From an uncultured Sutterella sp. (GTDB taxonomy: Bacteria > Pseudomonadota > Gammaproteobacteria > Burkholderiales > Burkholderiaceae_F): DNA of 29,374 nucleotides. The stretch lies in contig USAL01000013.1 in assembly GCA_900552545.1 (NCBI GenBank), forward strand, positions 1 through 29,374. The letters are read 5' to 3'. Made by a program: the position numbers and the translations under genes. The notes below the pieces were generated by a model. It saw only the letters and a program-made list of their open reading frames with translations, made no database searches and was not told where the DNA came from. Of this stretch, positions 1-8,903 are shown piece after piece. Each line of letters starts with the position of its first letter. Positions within the stretch are counted from its first letter, which is position 1.

Positions 1-935
1 ATGTTGCGGTGGAAATAGTTGATCTGGGTCACCGGCTTGCCCTTGTGGATCTCCTCGTAGTGGATGGGGGGGCCCGAGGAGATGCCCGTGTTGTCCGTTT
101 CGGCGATGACCTGCCCGCGGGCGACCCGTTCGCCCGGCTGCACGAGGACTTTGCTCAGGTGTGCGTAGCGGGTCTTGTAGCCGAATTCGTGGTTCAGCAG
201 CACCATGTGTCCGTAGCCGCCGTTGCCCCCCGAGGAGGCGACCTCCACCACGGCGTCGCCCGTGGCGTAGACCGGCGTGCCGCGGTCGCAGCCCAGGTCG
301 ATGCCCTTGTGGGGGCGGATATACCCCAGCACGGGGTGCATCCGGCGCAGGTTGAAGGCGCCGATATGGTCGTTGTGCAGCGCCGAGCGGTCGATGGGCC
401 AGATGGCCGGGATCGCCGACGACATTTTCTCCTTGTCGCGGGCGAATGCCTGCAATTCGTCGAAGGACACCGATTCGAGGTAGAGTATGCGGGCCAGCGC
501 GTCGAGCTGCTTCCAGGTGCCGACCATCAGCGGGGCGAAGTCGTCCCCGGCCATCGGGGCGTATTTGGTGTCGGGGTAGGGCTGCCACACGCCGTCGATC
601 GACACCGTGTCGGTCGAGAAGAGCGAGCGGTAGACGTAGTTGTCGCGGTGGCGGATTTCGTCCACGCGCCGCTGCGAGGTGCGTATGCGGTCTTGCAGGA
701 TGCGGTACTTGATGACCAGGTCGCGGTTGTCGCGGATGATGCGGTACATCTTGGGGGTGTAGAAGAAGTACGAGAAGAGCACGTTGGCGATCGAGACGAG
801 GATGAAGCCGATCAGTATTTTCCGGATCAGGCGGTAGGTGCGCAGGCGGAAAGGCGCCGAGACCACGTCGCGCGTCAGCGCCTGCGCTTCCTGTGTCAGC
901 GCCTGCGTGTCGAATCTCTGCCCTTTTTGCTTCAT
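1..935 (-). CDS. M23 family metallopeptidase, 3' end cut by the window edge
   Basis: This reads as a membrane-anchored peptidoglycan endopeptidase (LytM/M23 fold). The visible 311 residues hold a cytoplasmic N-terminus, one membrane segment at about 38-58, a linker with coiled-coil character at 60-100, and the peptidase domain from about 200. Zinc motif HxxxD is present (H209, D213), as is the YAHLS histidine (H259). The usual GPHLHYE motif reads GPPIHYE at 288-294, so the first, catalytic His of HxH is Pro290 while the zinc-ligand His292 is kept. The ATG at 935 is preceded by a Bacteroidota promoter and no SD. An M23 gene divergent from alaS is, from memory, a common Bacteroidota arrangement. 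The protein continues past the window edge, so its full length is unknown. It may be a weakened or purely binding enzyme if Pro290 is real. Confidence 0.85.
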   Translation of the reverse strand, partial: MKQKGQRFDTQALTQEAQALTRDVVSAPFRLRTYRLIRKILIGFILVSIANVLFSYFFYTPKMYRIIRDNRDLVIKYRILQDRIRTSQRRVDEIRHRDNYVYRSLFSTDTVSIDGVWQPYPDTKYAPMAGDDFAPLMVGTWKQLDALARILYLESVSFDELQAFARDKEKMSSAIPAIWPIDRSALHNDHIGAFNLRRMHPVLGYIRPHKGIDLGCDRGTPVYATGDAVVEVASSGGNGGYGHMVLLNHEFGYKTRYAHLSKVLVQPGERVARGQVIAETDNTGISSGPPIHYEEIHKGKPVTQINYFHRN

Positions 936-963
936 TGCGGAAAAAACTCCGGTTAATAGGATG

Positions 964-994
964 CAAATTTAACTTTAATTGTGTAATTTTGCAA
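964..994 (-). promoter_or_regulatory. Bacteroidota-type promoter for the M23 peptidase gene
   Basis: On the minus strand there is a TTG at 994-992, a 20-nt spacer and TAAATTTG at 971-964. This fits the Bacteroidota housekeeping consensus TTG-N19-21-TAnnTTTG. The predicted transcript starts near 958, about 22 nt before the ATG at 935. Confidence 0.6.
984..991 (+). promoter_or_regulatory. Bacteroidota-type -7 element for alaS
   Basis: TAATTTTG matches the TAnnTTTG -7 consensus. There is no good TTG at -33 (only ATG at 961-963, 20 nt upstream). The predicted start near 998 leaves a leader of about 37 nt that is AT-rich and lacks an SD, as usual in Bacteroidota. The element lies between the -33 and -7 elements of the divergent M23 promoter, so the two polymerases would exclude each other. 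Confidence 0.45.
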
Positions 995-1034
995 CCCGAA
1001 ATCACAAACGTGGAAATCGGATAAAATCTTATAT

Positions 1035-3656
1035 ATGGAATCGAATAAAATTCGCCGGGCCTTTCTGGACTTCTTCGAGAGCAAGGGCCATGTGATCGTG
1101 CCCTCGGCACCGATGGTCGTCAAGGGGGATCCCACGCTGATGTTTACCAACGCGGGCATGAACCAGTTCAAGGATATCTTCCTGGGCAATGCGCCCCGCA
1201 AATATCCGCGTGCGGCCGACACCCAGAAGTGCCTGCGCGTTTCGGGCAAGCACAACGACCTGGAGGAGGTGGGGCATGACACCTACCACCATACGATGTT
1301 CGAGATGCTGGGCAACTGGTCTTACGGCGATTACTTCAAGAAAGAGGCGATCGAATGGGCGTGGGAGCTGCTCCACGGCGTCTACAAACTTCCCGCCGAC
1401 CGCATGTACGCCACGGTTTTCGAAGGCTCCGAGGAGGACGGCGTGCCCTTCGACCAGGAGGCCTACGACTACTGGAAGCAGTTTCTGCCCGAAGACCATA
1501 TCATCCGCGGCAACAAGCACGACAATTTCTGGGAGATGGGCGAGACCGGCCCCTGCGGCCCCTGCTCGGAGATTCATTTCGACCTGCGCGACGAGGCGGA
1601 GATCGCCGCCAAGCCCGGGCGCGGGATGGTCAATGCGGGCCATCCGCAGGTGATCGAGATCTGGAACCTCGTGTTCATGCAGTTCAACCGCAAGGCCAAC
1701 GGCTCGCTGGAGGAGCTTCCGGCGCGCAACGTCGATACCGGCATGGGCTTCGAGCGCCTCTGCATGATCCTCCAGGGCAAGAAATCGAACTACGACACCG
1801 ACGTGTTCCAGCCTACGATCCAGCGTATTTCGCAGCTTTCGGGCAAGACCTACGGCGCCGCCGCGAAGTGTGACGTGGCGATGCGCGTCATCGCCGATCA
1901 CCTGCGTGCCATCGCTTTCTCGATCGCCGACGGGCAGTTGCCGTCGAACGTCAAGGCCGGCTACGTCATCCGCCGCATCCTGCGCCGCGCCGTGCGCTAC
2001 GGTTATACCTACCTCGGCTTCACGGAACCTACGATCTGCAAGCTCGTTGCGGGGCTCGTGGAGCAGATGGGGGGCCAGTTCCCCGAACTGAAGGCCCAGC
2101 AGGCGCTGATCGAAAAGGTCATCGAGGAGGAGGAGGCCTCGTTCCTGCGTACGCTGGCCACGGGCATCAGCCTGCTGGACGGCGTGGTCGAAAAGACCAA
2201 GAAAGAGGGCCGCGAACTGATCTCGGGCAAGGACGCCTTCGAGCTTTACGATACGTTCGGGTTCCCGATCGACCTGACGGAGCTCATCGCCCGCGAACAG
2301 GGCGTCGGCGTTGACCTCGCAGCCTTTGAAACCGAGTTGCAGGCGCAGAAGGAGCGTTCGCGCAACGCTGCGGCCGTCGATACCGACGACTGGGTGGAGT
2401 TGTTCCCCATTCGCGAGAGCGTCTTCACGGGCTACGACACGCTGACCGAGCGGGTGAAGATCGCCCGTTACCGCCGCGTGACCTCCAAAGGCAAGACCTC
2501 CTACCAGCTGGTCTTCGACCGCACGCCGTTCTACGGCAACTCGGGCGGTCAGATCGGTGACATCGGCTATATCGAGAATGCCAACGAGCGCATCGCCGTC
2601 GTGGCTACCGAAAAGGAAAACGGACTGATTATCCATATCGTCAAGGAGCTTCCCGAAAACCCTGCGGCCGAGTTCACGGCCGTCGTGGACGCTGCCAAAC
2701 GCCAGGCCGCGGCCAACAACCATACCGCGACACACCTCATGCACGAGGCGCTGCGCAAGGTGCTGGGATCGCACGTCGAGCAAAAGGGTTCGATGGTGAC
2801 GCCCGAGATCCTGCGCTTCGACTTTTCGCATTTCCAGAAGATGACTCCCGCCGAGCTGCGCCAGGTCGAGATGCTCGTCAACCGCGCCGTCCGCGCCAAC
2901 TATCCGTTGGAGGAGAACCGCGAGGCCACCAAGGAGGAGGCCGAGAAATGCGGTGCCATGATGCTCTTCGGCGAGAAGTACGGCGATCGGGTGCGCATGG
3001 TGCGCTTCGGTACGTCGGTCGAGCTCTGCGGCGGTACGCACACCAGCGCCACGGGTAACATCGGGTTCTTCAAGATACTGACCGAGAGCGCCATCTCGGC
3101 CGGCGTGCGCCGCATCGAAGCCGTCACGGGCGAACAGGCCGAGAAGATCATCTACGCCGCCGAGGATACGATGCGCGACATCAGCGAATACCTCCACAAC
3201 CCGCAGGTGCTGCAGGCCGTAAAGAAAATGTTCGAGAGCAACGAGACGCTTTCGAAGGAGGTCGAGGCCATGCGCCGCGAGCAGGTCGCACAGTGGGCCG
3301 AGAAGATCATCTCCTCGACGCCCGAGCGCCACGGGGTGCAGCTCATCGCCACGCAGACCGACCGTACGCCCGAGTTCGTCAAAGACCTGGCCTATAACCT
3401 GCGTGCCCGCTCCCCGAAGCTGGTGTTCGTGCAGGGGGCGGTCAACGACGGCAAACCCATGCTGACGGTGATGCTCGGCGACGAGATCACGGCCCAGGGC
3501 GTGAACGCCGGTGCCGTGGTGCGCGAGGCTGCGAAACTGATGCAGGGCGGCGGCGGCGGACAGGCGTTCTTCGCCACGGCGGGCGGCAAGAACCCCGACG
3601 GGCTGCAGGCCGCCATCGACAAGGCCGTGGAGCTGATTATGGCCCAGGTAAAGTAA
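1035..3656 (+). CDS. alaS: Alanine--tRNA ligase
   Basis: Class II alanyl-tRNA synthetase charges tRNA-Ala and clears mischarged Ser/Gly. At 873 residues it has the family's full length. The catalytic core spans about 1-260, with class II motif residues around HDTYHHTMFEMLGNWSYGDY (81-100) and the GMGFER motif (236-241). The tRNA-binding domain follows to about 460. The editing domain carries its zinc-binding HTATH (563-567) and CGGTH (665-669) motifs. The C-terminal C-Ala domain is Gly-rich near residues 835-840. The ATG at 1035 gives the canonical N-terminus and has an AT-rich leader without an SD, as in Bacteroidota. Only 25 nt separate it from gpmI, so the two are probably cotranscribed. 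The sequence style matches Bacteroidota enzymes, not the Burkholderiales genes later in the window. Confidence 0.97.
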   Translation: MESNKIRRAFLDFFESKGHVIVPSAPMVVKGDPTLMFTNAGMNQFKDIFLGNAPRKYPRAADTQKCLRVSGKHNDLEEVGHDTYHHTMFEMLGNWSYGDYFKKEAIEWAWELLHGVYKLPADRMYATVFEGSEEDGVPFDQEAYDYWKQFLPEDHIIRGNKHDNFWEMGETGPCGPCSEIHFDLRDEAEIAAKPGRGMVNAGHPQVIEIWNLVFMQFNRKANGSLEELPARNVDTGMGFERLCMILQGKKSNYDTDVFQPTIQRISQLSGKTYGAAAKCDVAMRVIADHLRAIAFSIADGQLPSNVKAGYVIRRILRRAVRYGYTYLGFTEPTICKLVAGLVEQMGGQFPELKAQQALIEKVIEEEEASFLRTLATGISLLDGVVEKTKKEGRELISGKDAFELYDTFGFPIDLTELIAREQGVGVDLAAFETELQAQKERSRNAAAVDTDDWVELFPIRESVFTGYDTLTERVKIARYRRVTSKGKTSYQLVFDRTPFYGNSGGQIGDIGYIENANERIAVVATEKENGLIIHIVKELPENPAAEFTAVVDAAKRQAAANNHTATHLMHEALRKVLGSHVEQKGSMVTPEILRFDFSHFQKMTPAELRQVEMLVNRAVRANYPLEENREATKEEAEKCGAMMLFGEKYGDRVRMVRFGTSVELCGGTHTSATGNIGFFKILTESAISAGVRRIEAVTGEQAEKIIYAAEDTMRDISEYLHNPQVLQAVKKMFESNETLSKEVEAMRREQVAQWAEKIISSTPERHGVQLIATQTDRTPEFVKDLAYNLRARSPKLVFVQGAVNDGKPMLTVMLGDEITAQGVNAGAVVREAAKLMQGGGGGQAFFATAGGKNPDGLQAAIDKAVELIMAQVK

Positions 3657-3681
3657 AAGAATAGTTAAAAACCGGATAATT

Positions 3682-5238
3682 ATGAATAACAAGGTATTAC
3701 TGATGATCCTCGACGGCTGGGGCAACGGCCGCCACGACAAGGCCGATGTCATTTCGACCGTCCATCCCGAATATATCTCGGCCATGACGGCGAAATATCC
3801 CCATGCCGAGCTGCGCACCGACGGCGAGAACGTCGGCCTGCCCGACGGCCAGATGGGCAATTCGGAGGTGGGGCACCTCAATATCGGCGCCGGCCGCGTG
3901 GTCTACCAGGATCTGGTGAAGATCAACCGCGCCTGCCGCGCGAGCGGCGACTCGCCCGAGGCGCTTGCGAACAACCCCGAAGTCCGCGCGCTCTTTGACT
4001 ACGTCAAAAAGAACAATGCGGCGCTGCACTTCATGGGACTTTTCTCCGACGGCGGCGTGCACTCGTCGCTCGAGCACCTCGAGCGCTTCCTTGAACTCGT
4101 CCGCGAGGAGGGCGTTTCGAACACCTTCGTGCACGCCTTCATGGACGGGCGCGACACCGACCCCAAGAGCGGCGCGACGTACGTGCGCCGGGTTCTTGCG
4201 CGCATGCAGGCGGGTGAAATCGCAGGCATCTTGGCAAGCATGATCGGTCGCTACTACGCGATGGATCGCGACAAGCGCTGGGAGCGCGTGCGTGAGGCCT
4301 ATGACCTTCTTTGCTCGGGCAAGGGCACGCCCACGACCGACATGCAGAAGGCCCTTGAAGACTCCTACGCCGCGGGCGTCACCGACGAGTTCGTCAAGCC
4401 CGTGTGCCTGACGGATGCCTCCGGCAGCCCCGTGGGCCGCATCAAGGCGGGCGACGCCGTCGTCTTCATCAACTTCCGAAACGACCGCGCCAAGGAACTG
4501 ACGGCCGCGCTCACGCAGCCTGCGGCCGAGGGCGAGGATCGCGCCGGCATGCAGAACGTGCCGCTTTACTTTGCGACGATGACCCCGTACGACGCGAAGT
4601 ACCAGGGCCTTCACGTGCTCTTTCCGAAGGAAAACGTGGTCAACACGATCGGCGAATGGGTGGCCGCCAAGGGTCTGAAGCAGCTTCGCATCGCCGAAAC
4701 CGAGAAGTACGCCCACGTGACGTTCTTTTTAAACGGCGGGCGCGAGGATACGTTTGAGGGCGAAGACCGCATTCTGGTGCCGAGCCCCAAGGTCGCAACC
4801 TACGACTTGAAGCCTGAGATGAGCGCCTATGAAGTGGCAGACAAGCTCGCGGCGGCGCTCTCGGAGCGCAAGTACAACTTCGTGTGCCTGAATTTCGCCA
4901 ACGGCGACATGGTGGGCCACACGGGCGTCTATGAGGCCATCGAAAAGGCCGTCTCGGCCGTCGACGCCTGTGCGCGCACCGTCATCGAGGCCGCGCGCAA
5001 GGCGGGCTACGACGTGGTGCAGATTGCCGACCACGGCAACGCCGATCATGCCGTCAACGCCGACGGGTCGCCCAATACGGCGCACTCGCTCAATCCCGTG
5101 CCCGTGGTGGTGGTTTCCGACCGCGTGGCGGGCGTGCGCAACGGCGTGCTGGCCGACGTGGCGCCCACGGTGCTGGCGTTGATGGGCGTTGAGCCGCCTG
5201 CCGAGATGACGGGCAAGAGCCTCGTCGAATGGAAGTAA
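3682..5238 (+). CDS. gpmI: 2,3-bisphosphoglycerate-independent phosphoglycerate mutase (probably a chimeric reading frame)
   Basis: The cytosolic glycolytic enzyme interconverts 3- and 2-phosphoglycerate with two Mn ions. The 518 residues are full family length. Metal or catalytic positions are present: Asp11 (LDGWG), Ser61 in MGNSEVGH, HAFMDGRDTDP (151-161), NFRNDRAKEL (264-273), NGDMVGHTG with D409 and H413, and DHGNADH (450-456). The first part has a Bacteroidota character: AT-rich leader without SD, downstream of Bacteroidota alaS. After about codon 100, codon use and the following genes look like Sutterellaceae. The frame stays open because the switch lies in or near a strongly conserved stretch (residues 55-85). 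The protein as written is therefore probably a composite of two homologous genes. The family assignment holds for both halves. Confidence 0.9.
   Translation: MNNKVLLMILDGWGNGRHDKADVISTVHPEYISAMTAKYPHAELRTDGENVGLPDGQMGNSEVGHLNIGAGRVVYQDLVKINRACRASGDSPEALANNPEVRALFDYVKKNNAALHFMGLFSDGGVHSSLEHLERFLELVREEGVSNTFVHAFMDGRDTDPKSGATYVRRVLARMQAGEIAGILASMIGRYYAMDRDKRWERVREAYDLLCSGKGTPTTDMQKALEDSYAAGVTDEFVKPVCLTDASGSPVGRIKAGDAVVFINFRNDRAKELTAALTQPAAEGEDRAGMQNVPLYFATMTPYDAKYQGLHVLFPKENVVNTIGEWVAAKGLKQLRIAETEKYAHVTFFLNGGREDTFEGEDRILVPSPKVATYDLKPEMSAYEVADKLAAALSERKYNFVCLNFANGDMVGHTGVYEAIEKAVSAVDACARTVIEAARKAGYDVVQIADHGNADHAVNADGSPNTAHSLNPVPVVVVSDRVAGVRNGVLADVAPTVLALMGVEPPAEMTGKSLVEWK
3830..3990. other. Probable lineage junction (assembly chimera) inside gpmI
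   Basis: Everything before this point has Bacteroidota expression signals (TAnnTTTG promoters, no SD). Everything after has SD-led genes and Burkholderiales gene order. The interval encodes the conserved residues around MGNSEVGHLNIGAGRVVYQ, where two unrelated genomes could share an exact overlap long enough to mislead an assembler. The exact breakpoint cannot be read by eye. Confidence 0.6.
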
Positions 5239-5312
5239 AAAATCAAGTCCTTGATACGCACAAATCAATGCAAATGAACGCAAGATGATTTGAAGATGCG
5301 CGCAGGATGATC

Positions 5313-5351
5313 GAAAAAGCGCCTTAAGTCTCCGGACTGAGGCGCTTTTTC
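5313..5351. terminator. Bidirectional intrinsic terminator between gpmI and cls
   Basis: The arms GAAAAAGCGCCT and AGGCGCTTTTTC pair, with a further inner AGTC-TCCG-GACT hairpin. The A-run on one side and T-run on the other make it work in both directions, as suits the convergent gpmI and cls genes. Confidence 0.85.
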
Positions 5352-5384
5352 ATTGAAGGTCATTTGAAGGGAAAAGGACGTCTT

Positions 5385-6860
5385 TTAAAGCAGCGGCGAG
5401 AGCAGGTAGCAGACGCCTTCAAGAAAGCGCTGCCCGTAGCTGCGCTTGTGCCACAAAAGGGGCTGCAGCTGCCGCGCACGGCGTTCGTAGCCGCGCTGCA
5501 GCTGCGTGAGATCGTGCACGAAACCGCGGTCAAAGACGAGCAGCATCATTTCAAAGTTGAGATGCATGCTGCGGTTGTCGAGGTTCACCGTACCGAAGAG
5601 TGCGAAGTCGTCGTCGACCGTGATCGCCTTGGTGTGCAACACGCCGTCGGTGAAAAAGAGGATTTTCACGCCGCTAGCCATCAAGTCGCTGAAGTAGCGG
5701 CGGCTTGCCCAGCTCACGAACTTCGAGTCGCAGTGCCGCGGCACGCACAATCGCACCTCGACGCCGCGCATGGCAGCGTTCTGCAGGGCGATCACAAGCG
5801 ACTCGTCGGGCACGAAGTAGGGCGTGGTGAGAAGCACGTGGCTGCGCGCGCAGCCGATCGCCTCGATGATGAGGCGCTTGTTGGCGTCGTGTACCGTCGT
5901 GGGGCCCGAAGGGACGACGGTGACGGCGGCGTTGCCCGCTGCGGGCGGCTCCGGAAGTGCACCCGCATAGACGGGCATGACGCCCTCGTCGTCGGGCTGC
6001 AGCGCCCAGTCAAAGAAGAAGACTTCGTTTAAGTGCGTAACCGCCGTGCCCTCGATGCGCACCATGGCGTCGATCCATTCGCCCACGCCCTCGGAGATGT
6101 TGAAGAAGTCCGGGTCGATCATGTTGAGGCTGCCCGTGTAGCCCACCGCGTCGTCGATCACCACGGTCTTGCGGTGCAGCCGCAGATCCGCGCGCCCCTT
6201 GTTGAGCGCAAGAAAATGAATGGGAAGCGCCCGGTGCAGGTGTACGCCTGCGGCAAGCATCTTCGCGGGCCACTGCGAGCGCAGAAACTGTCGGCTGCCG
6301 ACATCGTCGACGAGAATGCGGCAGGTAAGGCCCCGTTCGGCCGCCTCAATCACGGCCTCGGCAATGGCGTCGCTGTAGCCGCCCGTGCTCCAGATGTAGA
6401 ACTCCATTGAGACCGAACGGCGGGCACTGCGGATGTCGGCAAGCATGCGCTCAAGCGCCTGAATCGAGTCGCCGATCAATTCAAGTTTTGAGCCCGTGGT
6501 CATGGGCAGGTCGCCCAATTTCTGGGCAAGCTCAACGAGGCCCCGGTGGCGCTGGGGCTTCGTGATGGGTTGCGCCTTGCGCTCCTTGGCGTGGATCCGC
6601 TCCCAGGAGGCAAGAAGGCGCTTGAGCTTGTAGGCGCGCCAGCGTCCGATCGGGCGCTCGCCGATCATGACGTAGAGAATGAAGCCCACGTAGGGTAGCG
6701 CCACCGTCAGAAGAATCCAGGCAAAGGCGCTTCCGGGCGGATGCCGGGTCATGATGACGCGCAGGATCACAGAGAGCGCGAGCGAGGTCTGCAGCACGAA
6801 GGCACCGGCGCCGATGACGGCTAGCCAGAAGTTTTCGCTCGACAGAAGACTTTGCAACAT
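5385..6860 (-). CDS. cls: Cardiolipin synthase (phospholipase D superfamily)
   Basis: An inner-membrane enzyme that condenses phosphatidylglycerol to cardiolipin. The 491 residues match the ClsA type. Two N-terminal membrane segments (about 12-34 and 44-66) include the PLD-nuclease N-terminal motif around PPGSAFAWILL. Two HKD motifs follow: H229-x-K231-x4-D236 with GSLNM behind it, and H409-x-K411-x4-D416 with GTVNLDNRS behind it. The ATG at 6860 is preceded by GAAGG at 8-nt spacing. The gene lies 25 nt behind uup on the same strand, so the two may share a transcript ending at the terminator at 5313-5351. ClsA and ClsB subtypes cannot be separated with certainty, but the membrane segments favour ClsA. 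Confidence 0.93.
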   Translation of the reverse strand: MLQSLLSSENFWLAVIGAGAFVLQTSLALSVILRVIMTRHPPGSAFAWILLTVALPYVGFILYVMIGERPIGRWRAYKLKRLLASWERIHAKERKAQPITKPQRHRGLVELAQKLGDLPMTTGSKLELIGDSIQALERMLADIRSARRSVSMEFYIWSTGGYSDAIAEAVIEAAERGLTCRILVDDVGSRQFLRSQWPAKMLAAGVHLHRALPIHFLALNKGRADLRLHRKTVVIDDAVGYTGSLNMIDPDFFNISEGVGEWIDAMVRIEGTAVTHLNEVFFFDWALQPDDEGVMPVYAGALPEPPAAGNAAVTVVPSGPTTVHDANKRLIIEAIGCARSHVLLTTPYFVPDESLVIALQNAAMRGVEVRLCVPRHCDSKFVSWASRRYFSDLMASGVKILFFTDGVLHTKAITVDDDFALFGTVNLDNRSMHLNFEMMLLVFDRGFVHDLTQLQRGYERRARQLQPLLWHKRSYGQRFLEGVCYLLSPLL

Positions 6861-6885
6861 GGCGGACCTTCAGCCCCTGGAATCC

Positions 6886-8730
6886 TTAGCCTGCGCAGAG
6901 CTCGGCCTTCTGCGTGAGCTCCTCCCAGCGGGCGTAGGCCGCCTCGATCAATCCCGGCAGTTCCACGGCGCGCGCCTTGTCGGCCTGCTGTTCGCTCACC
7001 TCGCGCTTGAAGTAGTCGGGCTCGCTCATGCGGGCAATGAGCGCGGTCTGTTCCGACTCAAGCGCCTCGATCTTGGCGGGCAGCGCCTCAAGCTCCTTGT
7101 TTTCCTTGTAGCTCATGCGAAGCTTTTCTTCGCGCTGGGGGCGTGCGGGACGGGGCTTTGCTTCCTTTTCGCTCTTGCGGGCGGCTGCCTCGGGCTCGGG
7201 CAGGGGCGGGCGCTGACGCACCCAGTCCTCGTAGCCGCCCACGAATTCCATCCAGCGGCCGTCGGGCTCGGCGTAGTCCACCGGCGCGAGAACCTGCGTG
7301 ACGACGTCGTCGAGAAAACGCCGGTCGTGGCTTACGAGAATGATCGTGCCGGGGTAGTTTTCAAGCGTTTCCTCAAGAAGCTCCAGCGAGTCGATGTCAA
7401 GGTCGTTGGTGGGTTCGTCGAGCACGAGAAGGTTTGCCGGAAGCGCAAAAAGGCGCGCAAGGAGCAACCGGTTTCGCTCGCCGCCCGAGAGGTTTGAAAC
7501 CGGCACCTCGGCGCGGTGCGGGGCAAAGAGAAAGTCTCCGAGGTAGCTCATGATGTGCTTGCGCTCGCCCGCAATCTCCACCAATTCGCTTCCCGGGCTG
7601 ATCGTCTCGGCCACGGTCTTGTTGAGGTCGAGCTGCTCTCGGAGCTGATCAAAGTAGGCGATCTTGAGATTCGTGCCGAGCTTCACCTTGCCCTCGTCGG
7701 GCGCAAGCGTCCCTAAAAGGAGCTTGATCAAGGTCGACTTGCCCGCGCCGTTGGGGCCGACGAGCCCCAGCTTGTCGCCGCGCATGAGCTTGAAGTCAAG
7801 GCCCTTGACGATCACGCGATCGCCGAAGGACTTGCCAAGTCCCGTGACTTCTGCCACCACCTTGCCGCTTTTTTCGCCGGCGTCGATCGAAAGATTGATC
7901 TGTCCGATGCGCTCGCGTCGGGCGGCGCGCTCGCGCCGCAGCGCCTCAAGGCGCCGTACGCGCCCTTCATTGCGGGTGCGGCGCGCCGCGATTCCTTTTC
8001 GGATCCAGACCTCTTCCTGCGCCCAGAACTTGTCAAAGCGCGCGCGTGCGAGATCCTCGGCCGCAAGCTCCTCGTTCTTGCGCGCCTCGTAGGCGGCAAA
8101 GTTCCCCGGATAGCTTCTGAGGGTGCCGCGGTCAAGCTCAATGATGCGTGTAGCCACGTCGTCGAGAAACGCACGGTCGTGCGTGATCACCATGAGAGTG
8201 CGGCCGTTGCGGTATTCGCTTTTTAAAACTTCTTCAAGCGCCAGAATCGTGTCGACGTCAAGGTGGTTCGTGGGCTCGTCAAGAAGCAGCAGATCGGGCT
8301 TCATGCTGAGCGCCAATGCAAGCGCCGCGCGCTTTTTTTCGCCGCCCGAGGCTGCCTCGGGCGAGGCGTCGGCCTTGACCTTCAACTTTTGCAGGTACTC
8401 GTCGAGCCTCGCGAGCGCCGTCCACTTGTCGCGATCGTCGGCAATCTCCTCAAACTTGCCGCGGGCGATGAGCGAGTCCTTCAGTGTCGCCGCTGGCGGC
8501 AGGTAGGGCTCCTGCTCGACGTAGATGCGCCGCAGGCCGTCCTGGCGGCGGATCTCGCCGGCATCAAGCTTTTCGACGCCTGCGATGACCTGAAGCAGCG
8601 AGCTTTTGCCCGTGCCGTTGCGGCCGATGAGGCCGACGCGCTCGCCCGGCTCAAGGCTCATGGCGGCGTGGTCGAGAAGGGGCAGATCGCCCCAGGCAAG
8701 TTCGGCCTCCGAAAGGGTGATGATGGACAT
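6886..8730 (-). CDS. uup: ABC-F family ATPase, Uup type
   Basis: A soluble twin-ATPase ABC-F protein without membrane domains, acting on ribosomes. Uup in E. coli is linked to ribosome rescue or assembly and to suppression of transposon excision. The 614 residues hold a first cassette with Walker A GRNGTGKSS (36-44), signature ASGGEKKR (127-134) and DEPTNHLD (151-158). The second has Walker A GPNGAGKST (325-333), signature LSGGERNR (414-421) and DEPTNDLD (438-445). A charged linker at 215-280 joins them. The C-terminal 80 residues are Lys/Glu-rich coiled coil, the Uup DNA-binding tail that separates it from EttA and YheS. The LELLEETL after the second Walker B also fits Uup. Only a weak RBS is seen before the ATG. 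Confidence 0.92.
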   Translation of the reverse strand: MSIITLSEAELAWGDLPLLDHAAMSLEPGERVGLIGRNGTGKSSLLQVIAGVEKLDAGEIRRQDGLRRIYVEQEPYLPPAATLKDSLIARGKFEEIADDRDKWTALARLDEYLQKLKVKADASPEAASGGEKKRAALALALSMKPDLLLLDEPTNHLDVDTILALEEVLKSEYRNGRTLMVITHDRAFLDDVATRIIELDRGTLRSYPGNFAAYEARKNEELAAEDLARARFDKFWAQEEVWIRKGIAARRTRNEGRVRRLEALRRERAARRERIGQINLSIDAGEKSGKVVAEVTGLGKSFGDRVIVKGLDFKLMRGDKLGLVGPNGAGKSTLIKLLLGTLAPDEGKVKLGTNLKIAYFDQLREQLDLNKTVAETISPGSELVEIAGERKHIMSYLGDFLFAPHRAEVPVSNLSGGERNRLLLARLFALPANLLVLDEPTNDLDIDSLELLEETLENYPGTIILVSHDRRFLDDVVTQVLAPVDYAEPDGRWMEFVGGYEDWVRQRPPLPEPEAAARKSEKEAKPRPARPQREEKLRMSYKENKELEALPAKIEALESEQTALIARMSEPDYFKREVSEQQADKARAVELPGLIEAAYARWEELTQKAELCAG

Positions 8731-8837
8731 GGTGTGACTGATAAAAGTTTGGGTCGCAGGGAATGCCGCACGTCCTGGACGGACTCGCCCGGTCGTGCAT
8801 CAACGTGTTGGGGCAATGACGGAAGACGCAAGAGAAA

Positions 8838-8879
8838 CGAGGCGCCTTGGGTGATTCTGGGGATTCTTCAGGCGCCTCG
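8838..8879 (-). terminator. Probable terminator of the LpoA-like gene
   Basis: Ten-base arms CGAGGCGCCT (8838-8847) and AGGCGCCTCG (8870-8879) enclose a 22-nt loop. On the minus strand the stem is followed by TTTCTCTT. It lies 24 nt after the stop of the upstream minus-strand gene and before uup, which suggests separate transcription of uup. Confidence 0.5.
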
Positions 8880-8903
8880 CTGGGAACCTCTTGAAAGCCT
8901 CCG

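Noticed and set aside
3657..3681. The lineage switch lying in the gap between alaS and gpmI
   Set aside because: The gpmI leader is still AT-rich without an SD and the first codons follow the Bacteroidota style, so the switch is placed inside the gene.
1029..3881. A 950-codon open frame antisense to alaS
   Set aside because: It lies over a perfect AlaRS, is Leu/His/Val-rich in the way of antisense frames in GC-rich DNA, and shows no domain.
5240..5275. ATCAA/TTGAT words after gpmI as an FNR site
   Set aside because: The half-sites are in the wrong orientation or spaced by 8 bp, where FNR needs 4.
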